NCBI RefSeq assembly: GCF_004135385.1
Contig: NZ_CP035493.1
Coordinates: 1,984,001-2,048,000, forward strand
Direction: 5' to 3'
DNA length: 64,000 nt
DNA from: Xylanimonas protaetiae
GTDB lineage: Bacteria; Actinomycetota; Actinomycetes; Actinomycetales; Cellulomonadaceae
Of the stretch, positions 25,331-33,144 are shown piece by piece. The position numbers and the translations under genes are program-made. Under the pieces are notes generated by a model that searched no databases, was not told the DNA's origin, and saw only the letters and a program-made list of their open reading frames with translations. How positions within the stretch are numbered: the stretch's first letter is position 1; every line of letters starts with the position of its first letter.

Positions 25331-25624
25331 CTAACAGACGGGCTCGAGCACGACCTCGACCGTCGCGCCGTCCTCGATGCCCTCCGCCTTCCGCACGGCC
25401 TTCTTGACCGGCAGGACGTAGCCCTTCTGCTCGTCGCTGGGGAACACCGACGTCTCCCAGCGCGTGCCGCCGATCGCGACCCGCGCCCGGATCGAGCCGA
25501 AGCCGCGGGGCGGCAGGGGCAGCTCGGCGAGCTCGTCGGACAGCTCCGGCGGGACGGTGACGAACCACCACGCGTCGGTCCGGGACTGCCACTGCCAGAG
25601 CTGAGCGCAAAACTTGAGCTGCAT
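25331..25624 (-). CDS. DUF1905 domain protein
   Basis: A 97-residue, single-domain protein (FCAQLWQWQSRTDAWWFV; FGSIRARVAIGGTRWETSVF; YVLPVKKAVRKA). DUF1905 is a small beta-barrel-like domain often fused to YdeI-type domains; no function is known. The ATG at 25624 lies 17 nt from a short hairpin (25641-25658) and next to the palindromic cluster at 25659-25740. Confidence 0.85.
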   Translation of the reverse strand: MQLKFCAQLWQWQSRTDAWWFVTVPPELSDELAELPLPPRGFGSIRARVAIGGTRWETSVFPSDEQKGYVLPVKKAVRKAEGIEDGATVEVVLEPVC

Positions 25625-25658
25625 GTCTCGACGGTACCGACCGGCACGCCCGTGCCGG

Positions 25659-25740
25659 CTGATCGTCGGTGCGCTGATCGTCGGTTCGCGGTCTGATCGT
25701 CGGATGGGACCGACGATCAGAGCGCGAACCGACGATCAGC
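25659..25740. repeat. Palindromic cluster of CTGATCGTCGG motifs
   Basis: CTGATCGTCGG occurs three times directly (25659, 25674, 25693) and twice inverted (25710-25720, 25729-25739). Arms 25673-25703 and 25710-25740 pair at 30 of 31 positions around a 6-nt loop. A separate 8-bp hairpin sits at 25641-25658. The cluster lies between the start of the DUF1905 gene and the 3' end of the RNA helicase gene. Confidence 0.8.
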
Positions 25741-25803
25741 CTGGGCGTCTTCCGCGGCTTCCGCGTCTTCCGCGGCGGGCGGGCGGCGGGCGGCGCGGGT
25801 GCG

Positions 25804-27495
25804 TCAGCTGGCGGTCGGGGGTGCGTCCGGGGTGCCGGTCGCGGGGCGGCCGCCGCGCGTGCGGCGGCGGGTGCGGCTGCGGCGGGCGCCGCCCTCCGAC
25901 GTCGTCCCCTCCGACGACGCGGCGCCGTCGTCGGGGCGCTCGGCGGGGCGCTCGGCAGACGGGCGTGCGGCCTGGCCGTCGCGGGCCGGGCGGCTGCCCG
26001 AGCCCGAGCCGCCGCGCGAGCGGCCGCCGTCACGCGAGCCGGGGCGACCGCCGTCGCGCGAGGCGCCCGAGCGCGTGCCCTGCGCGCGCTGGGGGGTGGT
26101 GCGCTTGCCGGTCTCGCCCAGGTCCTCGAGCTTCTCGGCGTCCAGGCCCTCGAGCGTGCGCTTGTCCTTGGGCAGGCGGCCCTTGGTGCCCGCGGGGATG
26201 TTCAGGTCGGCGAACAGGTGCGGCGACGTCGAGTACGTCTCGACGGGCTCGGGGTGGCCCGTCTCCAGCGCCTTGTCGATGAGCGACCAGCGCGGCATGT
26301 CGTCCCAGTCCACGAACGTGACCGCGGTGCCCTTGTTGCCCGCACGGCCGGTGCGGCCGACGCGGTGCAGGTAGGTGCGCTCGTCCTCGGGGCACTGGTA
26401 GTTGACGACGTGCGTGACGTCGTCGACGTCGATGCCGCGGGCGGCGACGTCGGTCGCGACCAGCACGTCGATCTTGCCGTGGCGCAGCGCGCGCAGGGCC
26501 TGCTCGCGGGCGCCCTGGCCCAGGTCGCCGTGCAGGGCGCCGGCGGCGAAGCCACGCTCGCGCAGCTCGTCGCTCACCTTGGCGGCCGTGCGCTTGGTGC
26601 GCGCGAACACGATGGTGCGGCCGCGGCCCTCGGCCTGCAGCAGGCGGGCGAGCACCTCGATCTTGTCGAGCGCGTGCGCCCGGTACACGACCTGCGTGAT
26701 GTTCTTGACGGTCGCGCCCTCGTCGTCGGGGTCGGCTGCGCGGATGTGCGTGGGCTGCGACATGTAGCGGCGGGCCATCGACACGACCGCGCCGGGCATC
26801 GTCGCGGAGAAGAGCATGGTGTGCCGCTTGGCGGGCAGGCGGGACAGGATCTTCTCGACGTCGGGCAGGAAGCCCAGGTCGAGCATCTCGTCGGCCTCGT
26901 CGAGCACGATCGTCTCGGCGCGCAGCAGGTTCAGGTGGCCCTGGTTGAGCAGGTCGACCATGCGGCCGGGGGTGCCGACGACGACCTCGGCGCCCTGCTT
27001 GAGCTGCTCGATCTGCGGCTCGTACGCGCGGCCGCCGTAGATCTGGATCACGCGCAGGCTCGGGCGGTGCGCAGAGGCGGTGGCGAGGTCGCCGGCCACC
27101 TGCACCGCGAGCTCGCGCGTGGGGGCGACGACGACGGCCTGCGGCTTGCCAGGCGCGACGAGGTCGTCCCAGCCGGGCTCGCCCGGCGCGACGACGCGGT
27201 GGAGCAGCGGGACGCCGAAGCCCAGCGTCTTGCCGGTACCCGTCTTGGCCTGGCCGATGATGTCGTGGCCTTGCAGGGCCACGGGCAGCGTCATCGCCTG
27301 GATGGGGAAGGGGTGGGTGATGCCGACGTCGGTGAGCGCGTCGACGATCTCCTGGCGGACGCCGAAGTCCGCGAAGGAGACGTCCTGACGCTGGATCGCG
27401 GAGGCGGCGTGGTGCGCCCTGGTGGCGTTGGGGGCGGCGAGCGCGGACGCGGCCGTCCCGGCCGTGGTCTCGGCCTGGTTGTCGATGGTGGTCAC
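25804..27495 (-). CDS. DEAD-box ATP-dependent RNA helicase
   Basis: A 563-residue RNA helicase of the RhlE/DeaD type. It has a Q motif (FADFGVRQEIVDAL to HPFPIQ), motif I AKTGTGKT, motif II VLDEADEML, motif III FSATMP, motif V ATDVAARGID and motif VI HRVGRTGRAG. A roughly 130-residue Arg/Gly/Ser-rich tail follows, typical of RNA-chaperone-like helicases for ribosome assembly or cold growth. The start is GTG at 27495 with GAAGG upstream. About 300 nt separate it from the next gene, leaving room for a long, possibly regulatory, 5' UTR with hairpins. Confidence 0.92.
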   Translation of the reverse strand: MTTIDNQAETTAGTAASALAAPNATRAHHAASAIQRQDVSFADFGVRQEIVDALTDVGITHPFPIQAMTLPVALQGHDIIGQAKTGTGKTLGFGVPLLHRVVAPGEPGWDDLVAPGKPQAVVVAPTRELAVQVAGDLATASAHRPSLRVIQIYGGRAYEPQIEQLKQGAEVVVGTPGRMVDLLNQGHLNLLRAETIVLDEADEMLDLGFLPDVEKILSRLPAKRHTMLFSATMPGAVVSMARRYMSQPTHIRAADPDDEGATVKNITQVVYRAHALDKIEVLARLLQAEGRGRTIVFARTKRTAAKVSDELRERGFAAGALHGDLGQGAREQALRALRHGKIDVLVATDVAARGIDVDDVTHVVNYQCPEDERTYLHRVGRTGRAGNKGTAVTFVDWDDMPRWSLIDKALETGHPEPVETYSTSPHLFADLNIPAGTKGRLPKDKRTLEGLDAEKLEDLGETGKRTTPQRAQGTRSGASRDGGRPGSRDGGRSRGGSGSGSRPARDGQAARPSAERPAERPDDGAASSEGTTSEGGARRSRTRRRTRGGRPATGTPDAPPTAS

Positions 27496-27800
27496 AAGTG
27501 CCTTCGGTCTGTTGGGCGGCGCGGCGCGCGCTCCAAGGCGGTCGAGCTTGTCGAGACCGCCTGGGTCGGCGCGTCACACCGTGCGGACGGCAGCCGATCG
27601 TGAAGGAACGAGCGCGGCCCTCCCCCAGAGGGAGGCCTGCGCAGAAGTCTGCACGGGACGACCGGGCAACCGTGGTACGGGGCCATGGTACGGGAAACGC
27701 CCCGCGGCGGGGCCGCCCGCCCGTCCGCTGTGGTGCCGCTCGACGGCGCGGGGCGCCCGCCACCGGCCCGGCGACGGGCCTCGACCGTATCCTGGGCGCC
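27496..27800. other. 305-nt divergent intergenic region with REP-like palindrome and hairpins
   Basis: It holds a REP-like palindrome (AGGCGGTC 27536-27543, spacer GAGCTTGTCGA, GACCGCCT 27555-27562), a GC hairpin at 27616-27637, and the leaderless promoter box TATCCT at 27788-27793 for the gene at 27801. The left part is probably the helicase 5' UTR. No small ORF with a convincing start was found. Confidence 0.6.
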
Positions 27801-28477
27801 ATGACGACCCCGAGGACACCCCCCTGCTAGAGCTCGCCGGACTGGCGGCCTACGTGCGGCTGGGGCTGTTCGGCCTGGTCGGCGCGCACACCGTCGGGGC
27901 GCCGGACCTGGACGCCGCCCACCGCATGATGACGGTGGCCGTGCGCGTGGGGGAGCAGCAGCAGGAGCTGCTCGCGATCGGCGCCTCACGGGGCGTCGAG
28001 CCGGTCGAGCTCATGCGGCCGTTCGTGGGCGTGCTCGACTCGTTCGAGGCGCGCACCCACGAGTCGACGTGGTGGGAGGGGCTGCTCAAGGGTGTCGTCG
28101 GCCACGGCGTCTCGACCGACCTGTGCCGGCTGCTCGCCACCGGGCTGCCCGCCGCCGACGCCTCCGTCGTGACGGCGGCGCTCGCCTACGAGGTCGACGA
28201 GCCCGAGCGCGTCACCTCGGTGGTGCGTGCGGCGACCGACGCCGACCCGCGCCTCGCGTCACGCCTGGCCCTGTGGGGCCGCCGCGTCGTCGGCGAGTCG
28301 CTGTCGCTGTGCCAGGAGCTCCTCGCGACGCGGCCGGGGCTCGCCGAGCTGGCGCGCCGCGCCGCCGCGGCGTCGGCCGGTGACGGCGAGCCGCCCGCGG
28401 ACGCGGTCGCGTGGGCGATGGGGGAGCTCACGGCCGAGCACACGCGGCGCATGGACCGCATGGGGCTGGCGGCCTGA
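27801..28477 (+). CDS. Ferritin-like (MiaE-type) hydroxylase, apparent frameshift at codon 4
   Basis: A ferritin-fold diiron protein related to tRNA-(ms2io6A)-hydroxylase, as annotated in many actinobacteria; about 225 residues when restored. ATG at 27801 has TATCCT 7 nt upstream, the exact leaderless spacing, and reads MTTP. The long homologous frame (EDTPLLELAGLAAYVRLG...) is shifted and has no usable start before GTG 27855. Adding one C to the run at 27808-27811 gives MTTPEDTPLLELAG and repairs it. Iron-ligand positions include Glu in VRVGEQQQEL and AYEVDE and EHTRRMD near the end. It ends in a 15-bp palindrome. Confidence 0.75.
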
Positions 28478-28502
28478 GCCTCGCCCCGGGGCGAGGCTCA
28501 GG
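28473..28502. terminator. 30-bp perfect palindrome at 3' ends
   Basis: CCTGAGCCTCGCCCC (28473-28487) is followed directly by its complement (28488-28502). It includes the stop codon of the ferritin-like gene and lies before the convergent DUF3107 stop, so it probably terminates both. Confidence 0.75.
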
Positions 28503-28542
28503 CGGTGGCTGACGAGCCGCCGGCCTGGACCAGCGAGTTGCC

Positions 28543-28767
28543 TCAGAGCGAGCCGAAGCCGACGCGGCGCGTCTCCTCCGGGCCGACCTCGACGTAGCCG
28601 ATCGTCGTCGTCGGGACGAGGACGCGGCGGCCGCGGGTGTCGGTGAGCTCGAGGACGCCGCCGTCGGCGAGGGCCTTCTTGAGGGTCTCGGCGACCTGGT
28701 CCGCGGTGAGGTCCGTGTCCACGGACAGCTCGCGCGGGAGGTTCTGCACACCGATCGTGATCTCCAC
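28543..28767 (-). CDS. DUF3107 domain protein
   Basis: A 74-residue protein starting VEITIGVQNLPREL and ending VGPEETRRVGFGSL. The length and the start-to-end match to this small actinobacterial family are complete. The function is unknown. The GTG at 28767 is chosen because AAGGAG lies at 28773-28778; longer frames up to 28965 lack support. A TAGGAT box near 28820 on this strand could be the promoter. Confidence 0.88.
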   Translation of the reverse strand: MEITIGVQNLPRELSVDTDLTADQVAETLKKALADGGVLELTDTRGRRVLVPTTTIGYVEVGPEETRRVGFGSL

Positions 28768-28948
28768 GGTTACTCCTTGTGACGGCACCTCGCGGCGCGC
28801 GGGACTGGGCTGCGTCGATCCTATGGCGGGGGAGGGGCGGGGCGGTCTGGCGGCGCGGGGGTTTCGCGCAGGGCCGATCGGGGCGCCGGCGCTCGACCCG
28901 TGGGGCCGGGTGCGATCGACGCCGCGTGAACGGTGCGCGACGGGTCCG

Positions 28949-29491
28949 TCAGCGCACCTCGACACCGAGCTTGTCGGCGAGCAGCGAGCACGCGACCGCC
29001 CGGTCCTCGCCGTCGAACGCCGACAGCGGGATCGCCATGAGCGCGAAGCCCTTGCGAGCGCGCAGCCCGACGACGGACGACGTGACGAACCGGACCCGGG
29101 TGTTGTCCCACGCCAGCGCGATCGTGACGCCGGTCGACACCGTGACCGACACCCCTGACTCGTCGAGGTGGATCCGCGGGGCGCTGCGCCGGGTCCTCCT
29201 GACGTCGAGCAGGCTCAGCAGCAGGACCGCCAGCGTCATCACGACGGTGAACATGACGACGAAGACGAGGGAGCCGACGGCGCCCGCGGGCCAGAAGGGT
29301 CCCGGCAGGTCGGCCCCGAGCAGGAGGGCGCCCGCCACGAGCAGCCCCGGAGGCACGAGCGCGCCGACGCTCCGTCGACGGAGCATCGCCGGGAACGTCT
29401 GGAGGCTCTCGCGGACGGTCGGGCGTCCGACGCCGTCGACGGAGCGGCCTGAGACGGCGGTGGTGGCGTCCTCGCCGGCGAGTGCTGACAT
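28949..29491 (-). CDS. Hypothetical membrane protein with two TM helices
   Basis: A 180-residue protein of no recognised family. About 45 polar residues precede two hydrophobic helices (VPPGLLVAGALLLG; AVGSLVFVVMFTVVMTLAVL). A C-terminal soluble beta-rich domain follows (IHLDESGVSVTV, IALAWDNTRVRFV, LMAIPLSAFDG), resembling the PH-like/YcxB-type layout of small actinobacterial membrane proteins. The ATG at 29491 has a GAGGAT about 10 nt upstream; an extension to 29632 is possible but lacks a ribosome binding site. It is divergent from adnA. Confidence 0.7.
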   Translation of the reverse strand: MSALAGEDATTAVSGRSVDGVGRPTVRESLQTFPAMLRRRSVGALVPPGLLVAGALLLGADLPGPFWPAGAVGSLVFVVMFTVVMTLAVLLLSLLDVRRTRRSAPRIHLDESGVSVTVSTGVTIALAWDNTRVRFVTSSVVGLRARKGFALMAIPLSAFDGEDRAVACSLLADKLGVEVR

Positions 29492-29592
29492 GGCGCAGAT
29501 CCTCGCGCAGATCGGGTGCCCAGGGCAATGGATCCGCGGAGGTGGCCCAGCGGTGGACGTCGCTGTCAGAGGCACCTGGTTGCATTCCGCGC

Positions 29593-32500
29593 ATGACGAA
29601 CCGCCCCGCGCCCCGGCTCGTGCCTCCCGCACCCGTCGCGGGGCCGGAGGTGGCGCTCGACCCCACCCAGCGCGCCGCCGTCGAGCAGGCGCGCACCGCG
29701 CCCGCGCTGCTCGTCGCCGGCGCCCCGGGAACCGGCAAGACGACGGTCACGGCCGCGGTCGCCGTCGAGGCCGTGACGGCGTGGGGTCTCGAACCCGCGC
29801 GCGTGCTGGTGCTCGCGGCGTCGCGCCGGTCCGCCGCGCGGCTGCGCGACCAGGTGGCCGCGGCGTCCGGGCGCACGCTCGGGGCGCCGATGGTGCGGAC
29901 GGCGTCGTCGGCGGCGTTCGCCGTGCTGCGCACGCGCGCGACGGCGCTCGGCGAGCCGACGCCGACCCTCGTCTCCGGGCCGGAGCAGGACCTCGTGCTC
30001 GCCGAGCTGCTGGCCGGCCACCTCGAGGGGGAGGGCGCGCCGCTCCTGCTGCCCGACGGGCTGCCGACCGAGGCGCTCGGGCTGCGCGGGCTGCGGCGGG
30101 AGCTGCGCGACCTGCTCATGCGGGCCGCCGAGCGGGGCGTCGACCCGGGACGCCTCGCGGACCTGGGGCGGGCGCACGTGCGCCCGGAGTGGACCATGGC
30201 CGCGCAGCTCTACGAGGAGTACCTCGACGTCATGACGCTGCGGCTCGGCACGCCGGACTCGGGGGCCCGGTTCGACCCCGCCGTCGTCGTGGACGAGGCG
30301 GCCCAGTCGCTCGCAGCCTGGGAGGACGAGGTGCCAGGGGTGCCGCGGCCGTCGTGGGACCTCGTCGTCGTGGACGACTACCAGGAGGCGACCGTCGCGA
30401 CCGCGCGGCTGCTCCAGGTGCTCGCCCGGGACGGGGCGCGGCTGGTGCTGCTCGCCGACCCCGACTCGGCTGTCCAGGGGTTCCGCGGGGCGACGCCCGG
30501 GCTGGTCGGGCGGGCGGCTGCGCCGGCACGGTCGCCCGGCGCGTTCGGGGCCGAGGAGGTGGTGCTCGGGACGGTGTGGCGTCAGACGGAGGCGTTGCGC
30601 GAGGTCACCCGGGTGGTGACGGCGCGGGTCCCGACCGTGGGCGGGCCGTTCCAGCGCGGGGCGTCGGCGCCGACCCCGGAGAGCCCGACCCCCGGGGGCG
30701 CGGCCCTTGGCGACGACGTGGCGCCGTCCGGCGTGGCCGTCGCCGTGCTCGCCGGGCAGGCGCAGGAGGCCGCGTACATCGCACGCGAGCTGCGCGCCGA
30801 GCACCTCCTGCACGGGACCCCGTGGGAGCGCATGGCCGTCGTCGCGCGCTCGGGCGACCGGCTCGGCGCGCTGCGCCGCGACCTCGTCGCGGCGTCGGTG
30901 CCGGTCGCGCTCCTGGGCTCGGACGTGCCGCTGCGCGAGGAGCCCGCGGTGGCGCCGCTGCTCGCGGCGCTGCGCGTGGCCGCTGTGGCCGCGCCGGGCA
31001 GCCTCGACGCGCTGCTCGCCGAGCTCGCGACGGACGACGTCGACGCCGTCGCCCTGCGCGGAGTCGCAGGACCCGAAGCCGGGGCCGACCCGGACTCCGT
31101 CGTCCCGCGCGAGGTCGCGGAACCCGTCGTCGGGCTGCGCGCAGGCGGTCGGTCCGCCCCCTACCCGCTGCTCGACGCCGAGACGGCCGCCGCGCTGCTG
31201 ACCTCGCCGGTCGGCGGGCTCGATGCCGTCGCGCTCCGGCGGCTGCGCCGGGCCCTGCGGGCCGAGGAGCTGGCGGGCGGCGGTGGGCGGTCCTCGGACG
31301 CGCTGCTCGTCGAGCTGCTGGGCGACCCCGCCCGCGCGGCGACGCTCCCGTCCCCGGTCAGGCGGGGTCCGGCGACCGTCGCGCGCGTGCTCGCGGCCGG
31401 ACGCGCCGCCGCGGGCGAGCCGGGCGCGTCCGCCCAGACGGTCCTCTGGGCCGTCTGGGACGCGACGGGCCTCGCCGCGCGCTGGCGGGACGCGGCGCTC
31501 GCCGGCGGGCCGGCGGGCGTGCGCGCGGACCGCGACCTCGATGCCGTGCTCGCCCTGTTCCGGGCCGCCGAGACGTACGTGGACCGCATGCCGGGCGCGC
31601 CCGTGGCTGCCTTCGTCGACTACCTGTCGTCGCAGGACCTCCCCGCCGACTCGCTCGCCGCGTCGGCGTCGGGGGCGCACGCCGTCGAGGCGCTGACCCC
31701 CGCCGGGGCCGCGGGGCGCGAGTGGGACGTCGTCGTGGTCGCGGGCGTGCAGGACGGGGTGTGGCCCGACCTGCGCCTGCGGGACTCGCTGCTCGGGTCG
31801 CAGGCCCTCGTCGAGCTGCTCGCCGGCCGGTCCCAGGACGCGCACGGGCTCGGGCCCGACGCGCGCAAGCAGGTGCTCGCCGACGAGCTCCGCGCCTTCG
31901 CCGTCGCGACGTCGCGGGCCCGGCGCCGGCTGCTCGTGACGGCGATCGAGGACGCCGAGGACGCGCCCAGCGTCTTCTGCGACCTCGTCGTGCCCCCGGA
32001 GGAGGGCGAGGGGCGCGACCCGCGGCGCGTCGACGTCGTCGCCCCGCTCGACCTGCGCGGCATCGTCGCGACGGCGCGGGCGGCGCTCGTGCGGACCGTG
32101 GCGTCATCCGCGGTGGCGGAGGAGCCCGGCGGCGCCACGCGGGAGCGTGCGGGCGGAGCAGCCTCGACGGGCCCGACCGCGGGGAGCGGTGCTGGCTCCG
32201 CCGGGAACCGCGCGGGCGGAGCCGCGGGCAGTGCGGTGGGCTTGGTCGTCGGTGCGGGCGCGACCCTCGACGGCGAGGCGGCCGCCGCGGCGTCCCTGCT
32301 CGCCGACCTCGCCGCGGCCGGCGTCCCCGAGGCGGACCCGCGCACCTGGTACGGCGTCGCGGGCGCGTCGAGCGACGCCGCGCTGTGGCCGGACGACGCC
32401 GTCGTCCCGGTCTCGCCGTCGAAGGTGGAGACCGTGACCACGTGCTCGCTGCGCTGGTCGTTCGAGGCGGCGGGCGGCACGGCCGCCGACGACCAGAACC

Positions 32501-33144
32501 AGACCCTGGGCACGCTCGTCCACGCCATCGCCGAGGCGCTGCCGACGGGTTCCCTGCACGACCTCAGGGCCGAGCTGGACCGACGCTGGCCGCAGCTCGC
32601 GCTGCCACCGGGCTGGCCCGCCCGCCAGCTGAGGCGGCGCGCGGACCGCATGGTCGAGCGGCTCGCCGAGTACCTGGCGGACGCCGGGACGCCGCTCGCC
32701 GTCGAGGCCGAGATCGACGTCGAGGTGGGCCGGGCACGGCTGCGCGGCAAGGTCGACCGGGTCGAGGACGCCGGCGACGGGGCCGCGATCGTGGCCGACC
32801 TCAAGACGGGCCGCACCGCGCCGACCAAGGAGAAGGCCGCGACGCACCCGCAGCTCGGCGCCTACCAGCTCGCCGTCGAGGCGGGCGCGGTCGGGGAGGC
32901 GACGCGCAGCGCGGGCGCCCGCCTCGTCTTCGTCGGCACGGACACCGTCAAGCCGTCGCTGCGCGAGCAGCCGGCGCTCGCGCCGGAGCCGGACGGCTCG
33001 AGCTGGGCGCGCGCCCTCGTCGAGGGTGCCGCCGACACGATGGCCTCCGCCCGGTTCGCCGCGCACCCGAACGACCTGTGCCCGATGTGCCCCGTGCGCC
33101 GGTCCTGCCCGCTCCAGCCTGAAGGAAGGGGGGTCGTCGCGTGA
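29593..33144 (+). CDS. adnA: AdnA-type helicase-nuclease (double-strand-break resection)
   Basis: A 1183-residue subunit of the actinobacterial AdnAB complex, which resects broken DNA ends. UvrD-like motor with Walker A VAGAPGTGKTTV (about residues 41-52) and LVVVDDYQEA. The C-terminal RecB/AddB-type nuclease has IVADLKTGR (metal-binding Asp at about 1067). Cysteines in VTTCSLRW and LCPMCPVRRSC make a likely AddB-like 4Fe-4S cluster. The ATG at 29593 has TTGCAT 7 nt upstream. Codons covering 31047-31125 contain two copies of a dispersed palindromic repeat, reading as an unconserved linker. The GTGA overlap couples it to adnB. Confidence 0.9.
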   Translation: MTNRPAPRLVPPAPVAGPEVALDPTQRAAVEQARTAPALLVAGAPGTGKTTVTAAVAVEAVTAWGLEPARVLVLAASRRSAARLRDQVAAASGRTLGAPMVRTASSAAFAVLRTRATALGEPTPTLVSGPEQDLVLAELLAGHLEGEGAPLLLPDGLPTEALGLRGLRRELRDLLMRAAERGVDPGRLADLGRAHVRPEWTMAAQLYEEYLDVMTLRLGTPDSGARFDPAVVVDEAAQSLAAWEDEVPGVPRPSWDLVVVDDYQEATVATARLLQVLARDGARLVLLADPDSAVQGFRGATPGLVGRAAAPARSPGAFGAEEVVLGTVWRQTEALREVTRVVTARVPTVGGPFQRGASAPTPESPTPGGAALGDDVAPSGVAVAVLAGQAQEAAYIARELRAEHLLHGTPWERMAVVARSGDRLGALRRDLVAASVPVALLGSDVPLREEPAVAPLLAALRVAAVAAPGSLDALLAELATDDVDAVALRGVAGPEAGADPDSVVPREVAEPVVGLRAGGRSAPYPLLDAETAAALLTSPVGGLDAVALRRLRRALRAEELAGGGGRSSDALLVELLGDPARAATLPSPVRRGPATVARVLAAGRAAAGEPGASAQTVLWAVWDATGLAARWRDAALAGGPAGVRADRDLDAVLALFRAAETYVDRMPGAPVAAFVDYLSSQDLPADSLAASASGAHAVEALTPAGAAGREWDVVVVAGVQDGVWPDLRLRDSLLGSQALVELLAGRSQDAHGLGPDARKQVLADELRAFAVATSRARRRLLVTAIEDAEDAPSVFCDLVVPPEEGEGRDPRRVDVVAPLDLRGIVATARAALVRTVASSAVAEEPGGATRERAGGAASTGPTAGSGAGSAGNRAGGAAGSAVGLVVGAGATLDGEAAAAASLLADLAAAGVPEADPRTWYGVAGASSDAALWPDDAVVPVSPSKVETVTTCSLRWSFEAAGGTAADDQNQTLGTLVHAIAEALPTGSLHDLRAELDRRWPQLALPPGWPARQLRRRADRMVERLAEYLADAGTPLAVEAEIDVEVGRARLRGKVDRVEDAGDGAAIVADLKTGRTAPTKEKAATHPQLGAYQLAVEAGAVGEATRSAGARLVFVGTDTVKPSLREQPALAPEPDGSSWARALVEGAADTMASARFAAHPNDLCPMCPVRRSCPLQPEGRGVVA
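31047..31125 (+). repeat. Two copies of the 28-nt dispersed repeat inside adnA
   Basis: Copies at 31047-31074 (about 25 of 28 identical to the intergenic copy at 13933) and 31098-31125 (about 23 of 28). Both are in the reading frame, which stays open across them. They fall in a stretch of adnA with no recognisable helicase motif. Confidence 0.7.
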
